Source of the DNA: Flavobacteriaceae bacterium
Lineage (GTDB): Bacteria > Bacteroidota > Bacteroidia > Flavobacteriales > Flavobacteriaceae
NCBI GenBank assembly: GCA_023301205.1
Contig: JALZVC010000203.1
Coordinates: forward strand, 1-7,819
Reading direction: 5' to 3'
Length of the DNA stretch: 7,819 nucleotides
The notes beneath the pieces are model-generated. The model saw only the letters and a program-made list of their open reading frames with translations, was not told where the DNA came from and did no database searches. The translations under genes were made by a program, and so were the position numbers. Each line of letters begins with the position of its first letter. The first letter of the stretch is position 1. Of the stretch, positions 6,743-7,819 are shown piece by piece.

Positions 6743-7786
6743 TTAATTTTTCAAGCATTTTCTGTATAATGGAAAATAATTTAAATCAAAATCTACTTCA
6801 CTTTCAGTACATTTTTCTGATAATGTAACATACATTTCATCATTAAAAATAGACTTAAAAGTAGTAAACTGTTTCATGCTTTTTGAAAAACCTCTTTTAA
6901 ACCTCAATAATGGGTCTTCCTCATTTGCAGAGGTACCTCCTCCAAGATGTAAAAATTTATAGCCTTGCTCTGTACCATAAATTCTAATCTCATCTAGCAA
7001 ATATTTTATAGGTGCAACCCTAAGATAATCTACATCTGTACCTGCTAAGTGATATTGAATAATATCGCCAGAGAAAACAAAAATCGCAGCGGCTACTTTT
7101 TTACCTTCCATTTCTACAAATAATAATTCTGCCCGATACGCATTAGAATTGAGAAAATTATTATAGTACACGTCATCAAAAAAATAATAATCAGTTGCAG
7201 CTACTCTTCTCATGTTCGCATCATATATTTTTCTAAATTCTGCGATTGCTTCATCGTCTTTTGAAGACCAAATTATACTTGCTTTTTTCCTTAATTGATT
7301 GATTTCACTTTTATTACTTTTTCTATAGTCCTTGCGCTGCTCTTGCAATGTCAAGGTTAAGTCAATACAAACGGTTTCACTGTTATTTACAACTTCACCT
7401 AAGTTTGATAACACGCCAAGTTGATCAAATAAAGGATGTAATCTAGAAAAACCGGCAACGATTTTATGTTTTAAACAATATGACTTCACTTCATCTACAA
7501 AAATTTGAATTTTTTCTGCTGTAATCGTTTCAGAAAATAACGGCCCAGCGTATCCATAAACCGATGTAAAATCATAATATCCATCTGTCGTAGGGATTTC
7601 CCTTAGCATAACTGGAAAATAAATAAAATCAATCTCGTCCTTAAAGCAAAACAGCAAAGGATTTCCTTCATTATTCTCTCTACTTAAATTGTGATAGTCC
7701 CAAGTGTGATAAAAATCAAAGCGGCTACATAAGGTAATTGCATTATTCCATTCTTCTTCTTGTTCGTAAGTTATTGTTCTAAACAT
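6743..7786 (-). CDS. FemAB-like / GNAT-fold acyltransferase of a polysaccharide locus
   Basis: A 347-residue cytoplasmic protein that looks like two tandem GNAT-like folds, as in FemA/FemB/FemX proteins and the Acetyltransf_6 (PF13480) group. The N-terminal half contains FYHTWDYHNL (25-34) and FTSVYGYAGPLFS (73-85), a motif common in FemAB-like proteins. The central RKDYRKSNKSEINQLRKK (151-168) is the basic helix seen before the second domain. The C-terminal half has the acyl-donor-type core: KKVAAAIFVF (229-238), YHLAGTDVDYLRVAPIKYLLDEI (245-267) and KFLHLGGG followed by DPLLRFKRGFS (277-301). True FemABX enzymes transfer amino acids from tRNA to lipid II; relatives in exopolysaccharide loci may instead acylate sugars. 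Acyl donor and acceptor are unknown here. Its ATG directly follows the TAA of the upstream frame. It may act on the amino sugar made by the two genes downstream, which is inference. Confidence 0.8.
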   Translation of the reverse strand: MFRTITYEQEEEWNNAITLCSRFDFYHTWDYHNLSRENNEGNPLLFCFKDEIDFIYFPVMLREIPTTDGYYDFTSVYGYAGPLFSETITAEKIQIFVDEVKSYCLKHKIVAGFSRLHPLFDQLGVLSNLGEVVNNSETVCIDLTLTLQEQRKDYRKSNKSEINQLRKKASIIWSSKDDEAIAEFRKIYDANMRRVAATDYYFFDDVYYNNFLNSNAYRAELLFVEMEGKKVAAAIFVFSGDIIQYHLAGTDVDYLRVAPIKYLLDEIRIYGTEQGYKFLHLGGGTSANEEDPLLRFKRGFSKSMKQFTTFKSIFNDEMYVTLSEKCTESEVDFDLNYFPLYRKCLKN

Positions 7787-7819
7787 TTATTTTGTCTCTG
7801 TTAATTCTGGAAATTTTTC
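7787..7819 (-). CDS. Last codons of an upstream minus-strand gene (partial)
   Basis: Reading the minus strand from the window edge, one frame is open for ten codons (EKFPELTETK) and ends in a TAA at 7787-7789. The stop abuts the ATG of the FemAB-like gene with no gap. The perfect join is typical of operon neighbours, so this is probably the 3' end of another gene of the same locus. The piece is far too short to name a family, and an open run of ten codons could also occur by chance. Confidence 0.5.
   Translation of the reverse strand, partial: EKFPELTETK

Noticed and set aside
1..7819. Mobile elements, CRISPR arrays, tRNA or rRNA genes, or a defence system
   Set aside because: No transposase, integrase, regularly spaced repeats, RNA gene structure or defence protein motif was seen; all space is taken by ordinary metabolic and surface genes.

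Overview
The window looks like chromosomal DNA of a member of the Bacteroidota, most likely a flavobacterium. The DNA is AT-rich and Shine-Dalgarno sequences are almost absent before the starts. Two upstream regions carry elements close to the Bacteroidota -7 box TAnnTTTG. The gene set also fits: a Bacteroidota-style Wzi family outer-membrane protein, a PglF/WbpM-type dehydratase with a four-helix membrane anchor, and a COG2509-type FAD protein. The genus cannot be fixed from the sequence alone.

Layout: positions 2-82 hold the 3' end of an unidentified plus-strand gene. It converges tail to tail on a small membrane protein gene (79-558, minus; COG2426 / PF06695 type), and the two stop codons overlap within the tetranucleotide TTAA. 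All other genes are on the minus strand and read from right to left. From 7819 down to 670 there is one closely packed run: the last codons of an upstream gene (7787-7819), a FemAB/GNAT-fold acyltransferase (6743-7786), a DegT/DnrJ/EryC1/StrS aminotransferase (5549-6688), a nucleotide-sugar 4,6-dehydratase (3594-5540), a Wzi family capsule protein (2263-3588) and an FAD-dependent oxidoreductase (670-2229). The gaps are 0, 54, 8, 5 and 33 nt, so most of the run is probably one transcript. A possible internal promoter lies in the 54-nt gap. No stretch above 300 bases lacks a gene; the longest gap is the 111 bases at 559-669, which holds only a candidate -7 box.

The run reads as one end of a surface polysaccharide (capsule or exopolysaccharide) locus. 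By family knowledge, the dehydratase would turn UDP-GlcNAc into the 4-keto-6-deoxy sugar and the aminotransferase would add a 4-amino group, the same chemistry as the first half of UDP-bacillosamine synthesis. The FemAB-like protein is a candidate for acylating an amino sugar or attaching an amino acid. The Wzi protein would act at the outer membrane on the finished polymer. No glycosyltransferase, flippase, polymerase, Wza or Wzc lies in the window, so the locus must continue beyond 7819. The FAD protein is the member that does not obviously belong. I found no phage, IS, CRISPR, tRNA or rRNA. I do not see a wholly new system. The most unusual items are the FAD gene at the operon tail, a FemAB-like enzyme where a PglD-type acetyltransferase might be expected, a TTG-started dehydratase, and a perfect hairpin inside the dehydratase gene that resembles an antisense terminator.
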